NCBI GenBank assembly: GCA_964401935.1
Contig: CAYOAL010000007.1
Span: forward strand, 1 to 64,000
Direction: 5' to 3'
Origin: JAPYTK01 sp964401935
Lineage (GTDB): Bacteria; Myxococcota_A; Polyangia; Polyangiales; Polyangiaceae
DNA length: 64,000 bases
Position 1 is the stretch's first letter. The number at the start of each line of letters is the position of its first letter. This document shows, one piece after another, positions 61,628 to 64,000 of the stretch. The translations under genes and the position numbers were made by a program. The notes beneath the pieces are model-generated. The model worked only from the letters and a program-made list of their open reading frames with translations, was not told the DNA's origin and searched no databases.

Positions 61628-63886
61628 ATGAAGCTCGCCCATGGCGCGGAGATCGCCCCCGGCTTGCGGCTGGTCGAGCCGATCGGGAAGGGGGCCATGG
61701 GCAGCGTGTGGATCGCCGAGTGGGCGCGCCGCAGCGAGCCGGTCGCCGTGAAGCTGATGCCCGAGCGCATCGCCCGCATGAAGGGCATGGTGGAGCGGTT
61801 CCGGCGCGAGGCCGAGGTGGCTCGTCGCATCCAGAGCCACCACGTCGTGGAGATCTTCGACTTCGGCGAGACACCGAGCGGGCTTCCCTTCATCGTGATG
61901 GAGAAGCTCGACGGGGAGACCCTCGAGGCCAAGCTCGAGCGCGAGGGGCGCGCCTCGTTGCCGTTCGCGGTGCGCTTCGTGCCGCAGCTCGGGGCCGCGC
62001 TCCAGGCTGCACACGACGTCAATGTGATGCACCGCGACATCAAGCCGACGAACCTCTTCCTCATCGGAGAGGGCGACGCCCCGATGCTCAAGGTGCTCGA
62101 CTTCGGGGCCGCGAAGGAGGTGCGCGTTCAGGGGGGGAGCATCGTGACCGCCACCGGTGTCGCCATCGGCAGCCCGTTCATGATGAGCCCAGAGCAAGTG
62201 CTGGGCTCTCGCTACGTCGATCACCGCACGGATCTGTGGTCGTTCGCGGTGGTGATGTACCGCATGCTCGCGGGGGCGCTGCCCTTCGTGGCCGAGAACC
62301 CGAGCGCGCTCGCCTTCACCATTTGTCAGGGGAAGTATCAGAAACCCAGCGAGCTCGGAGCGCCCGCCGCGCTCGATCTGTGGTTCGCGCGCGCCCTCCA
62401 GCCCCAGAAAGACCGACGCTTCGACTCCGCGCGAGAGATGGCCGCCGCGTTTCTCGACATGCTCGGCGAGGCACCCCTGTCGATGGTGGAGGACGAGTCC
62501 ACGTTCGACAACGCCACCACTGGCGTGTTCGAGGGCGCGGCCACGTTCGCGACGTCGCACCTCCCCGATCCCACTGGGGGCGACGAGACGCCCGACTCGG
62601 TGACCCTCTCCGACGACGGTGACGCGAGCGACGACGACCCGCGGCAGAGCGACCAGGCGCTCCCCGCCGCCCGCGAGGACGATACCTCGTCGCGCGGCGC
62701 CACCGCTCCACGTGCCGTCCCGGTCCGCAAGACGCTGTCGGGTCATCCGCCGCCACCGGTGCGCTCGGCCCGCAAGGCGTCGGGGCCGCCGCGGCTTGCC
62801 TCGCCTGCCTCGCCTGCCTCGCCTGCCTCGCCTGCCTCGCCTGCCTCGCCTGCCTCGCCTGCCTCGCCGGTGTCGTCTCCGCCCGCCGCGGCGGCCGGGC
62901 CCACCGAGCCCGCGGCGGAAGGGGATCTCTCGGCCTCGGGGTCTCTGGCCGCGGTCCCGCTCGTCGCGCCCGCGACCGCACGAGAGCGACCCCCGGAGCT
63001 GCCACCGTCGGAGGTGCCGCCGCCGCCGTCCGATCCAGACGCCGGAGGGAGCGCGCGACGAGAGCCTTCGAGCCCTCCGGAGGACGAGCTGCGAGGACCG
63101 GACGGGGGCCAGAGCGTGTCGCCTTCCGCGGTCTCGGCCAAGTCGGCGTCGGCCGCTCCCGCGCGGGGGAAGCCGGGAGCGGGACGTGGGCTGTGGATCG
63201 GCCTCGGCCTGGTGGCCGCCGCGGCGGTGGCGGTGGTGGTGGTGCGCGGCCGAGAGACGCCGGCCGCGGTGCCGACCGACGCGACGAGCGCGGTGGTGGC
63301 GTCGTCGGTGAGCCCTCCCGAGTCGGCAGAGTTGCCCCCGCCGCCCTCGGTGGAGCCCACGCCGGAGCCGGCCGACACGGCCAGCGCGCCGCCGGCCCCA
63401 TCCGCGAGCGCGGTGAGCCCCGAGGACGAAGGGCAGCTCTCCATCATCTGTGTGCCGGCCTGCAGCGATGTGATGGTCGACGGCACCTCGTGGGGGCCGT
63501 CTCCCATCGAGAAGCGCCCCGTCGCGGCGGGGTTTCACAGCATCATGCTGTTTCGCGCGGGGATGAGCGCCAAGCCGACGACGGTGCGGGTGAAGGCGGG
63601 CGAGCACAACGAGAAGAAGGTGTTCCTCGAGGTCACGGCGCAGCCGCCGAGCCAACCGTCGAGCCAGCCGCCGCCCCCCCCTCCACCCCCGCCCTCCGGG
63701 TCGGCGCCTCCGCCTCCGCCTCCGCCTCCGCCTCCGCCTCCGCCTCCGCCTCCGCCTTCTCCGCCTCCTCCGCCGCCCCCGCCGCCCTCGACGGCGCCGG
63801 TGCCGGCGCCCCCACCGCCGCCTCCTCCTCCGGTGGCACCCGAGCCCGCACCGCCTCCGCCCGCGCCACCCCCCGCGTCGCCTTGA
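61628..63886 (+). CDS. Ser/Thr protein kinase with membrane segment, PEGA-like domain and Pro-rich tail
   Basis: A 752-residue kinase. The kinase domain (about 10-275) has VEPIGKGAMGSVWIAEW, AVKLMPER, HRDIKPTNLFL, DFGAAKEV and SPFMMSPEQVL. A long low-complexity linker (about 280-515) includes seven SPA repeats. A membrane segment lies near 523-541 (IGLGLVAAAAVAVVVV). A PEGA-like domain follows (about 600-672: IICVPACSDVMVDGTSWGPSP, VAAGFHSIMLF), then a Pro-rich tail to 752. The kinase is cytoplasmic with the PEGA domain outside. Start ATG at 61628, divergent from the kinase-ATPase gene about 140 bp away. Confidence 0.87.
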   Translation: MKLAHGAEIAPGLRLVEPIGKGAMGSVWIAEWARRSEPVAVKLMPERIARMKGMVERFRREAEVARRIQSHHVVEIFDFGETPSGLPFIVMEKLDGETLEAKLEREGRASLPFAVRFVPQLGAALQAAHDVNVMHRDIKPTNLFLIGEGDAPMLKVLDFGAAKEVRVQGGSIVTATGVAIGSPFMMSPEQVLGSRYVDHRTDLWSFAVVMYRMLAGALPFVAENPSALAFTICQGKYQKPSELGAPAALDLWFARALQPQKDRRFDSAREMAAAFLDMLGEAPLSMVEDESTFDNATTGVFEGAATFATSHLPDPTGGDETPDSVTLSDDGDASDDDPRQSDQALPAAREDDTSSRGATAPRAVPVRKTLSGHPPPPVRSARKASGPPRLASPASPASPASPASPASPASPASPVSSPPAAAAGPTEPAAEGDLSASGSLAAVPLVAPATARERPPELPPSEVPPPPSDPDAGGSARREPSSPPEDELRGPDGGQSVSPSAVSAKSASAAPARGKPGAGRGLWIGLGLVAAAAVAVVVVRGRETPAAVPTDATSAVVASSVSPPESAELPPPPSVEPTPEPADTASAPPAPSASAVSPEDEGQLSIICVPACSDVMVDGTSWGPSPIEKRPVAAGFHSIMLFRAGMSAKPTTVRVKAGEHNEKKVFLEVTAQPPSQPSSQPPPPPPPPPSGSAPPPPPPPPPPPPPPPPPSPPPPPPPPPSTAPVPAPPPPPPPPVAPEPAPPPPAPPPASP
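62801..62863 (+). repeat. Seven exact 9-bp coding repeats (SPA)
   Basis: TCGCCTGCC is repeated seven times in frame, coding for SPA units in the kinase linker. Exact nucleotide identity points to recent slippage expansion. Confidence 0.85.
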
Positions 63887-63944
63887 GCGGTCCGCCGGGT
63901 TGGGCGAGGCGCGGCGTCGACGCGCGCACCCACGGCCCGATGGG

Positions 63945-64000
63945 TCAGCGTGGGTTCTGGCCGGCCTGGATGGCGGTGAGCGCGATGGTGAACACGATGT
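63945..64000 (-). CDS. C-terminal end of an unidentified protein (partial)
   Basis: Only the last 17 codons are inside the window; the reading is IVFTIALTAIQAGQNPR and then a TGA stop (63945-63947). It is partly hydrophobic. The gene extends beyond the right edge and cannot be identified from this fragment. Confidence 0.35.
   Translation of the reverse strand, partial: IVFTIALTAIQAGQNPR

Noticed and set aside
61488..61874. N-terminal extension of the kinase-ATPase gene beyond 61487
   Set aside because: It would overlap the divergent kinase gene and reads as Arg-rich non-family sequence; the usual VRDPLSAFSE start lies at 61487.

Overview
The window is very GC-rich chromosomal DNA from a myxobacterium-like organism (Myxococcota, most likely the Polyangia side). 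The pointers are four Hanks-type Ser/Thr kinases plus a PP2C phosphatase, many lipoproteins with Gly/Ser/Ala-rich linkers, a sigma-70 factor of the type known from myxobacteria, a DUF2330 protein, FGE-sulfatase and kelch lipoproteins, and an FHA-type enhancer-binding-protein relative. No insertion sequence, prophage, rRNA operon or CRISPR array is visible.

Layout. 0.2-7.8 kb: a carboxymuconolactone decarboxylase/AhpD-like gene whose second redox Cys is an in-frame TGA (candidate selenoprotein with a hairpin just downstream), an acidic/collagen-like membrane protein, a secreted esterase, a phosphoesterase, a DUF808 membrane protein, a papain-like lipoprotein and a Na+/H+ antiporter. 7.9-12.2 kb: an orphan type VI secretion effector island (PAAR-HExxH protein, overlapping candidate immunity gene, unknown gene, VgrG), followed by a CHASE-type histidine kinase. 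14-18.4 kb: lipoproteins. 18.4-18.7 kb: tRNA-Glu(CTC) and tRNA-Gln(CTG). 19-23.4 kb: groEL without groES, a Crp-like regulator with a class II cyclic-nucleotide phosphodiesterase-like protein, and PP2C.

23.6-29.8 kb is the core housekeeping block prs-rplY-pth-rpsF-rpsR-rplI-dnaB-tsaC/sua5, with a near-consensus promoter in front of prs and hairpins between rplI and dnaB. 29.8-43.6 kb: a DUF882-type peptidase, a phosphoesterase, MarR, an AT-rich regulatory patch, a small Pro/Lys-rich exported protein, an AsnB-type amidotransferase and nitrilase pair, S-formylglutathione hydrolase, MscL with a zinc ribbon, a kinase, a frameshifted zinc-ribbon protein, DUF2330, YqeY and a PLD-family protein.

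43.8-49.3 kb is an overlapping kinase/PEGA/FGE-lipoprotein operon. 49.3-64 kb: Fur, a sigma factor with a downstream lipoprotein, a SirB1-like protein, an L,D-transpeptidase, a GNAT enzyme, an enhancer-binding-protein relative without the usual GAFTGA loop and coupled to an SRPBCC protein, and two divergent Ser/Thr kinases (one fused to an ATPase/TPR region with an altered Walker A). Four of the convergent gene pairs end in hairpins whose arms contain both stop codons, and several intergenic junctions carry exact 16-19 bp tandem duplications.
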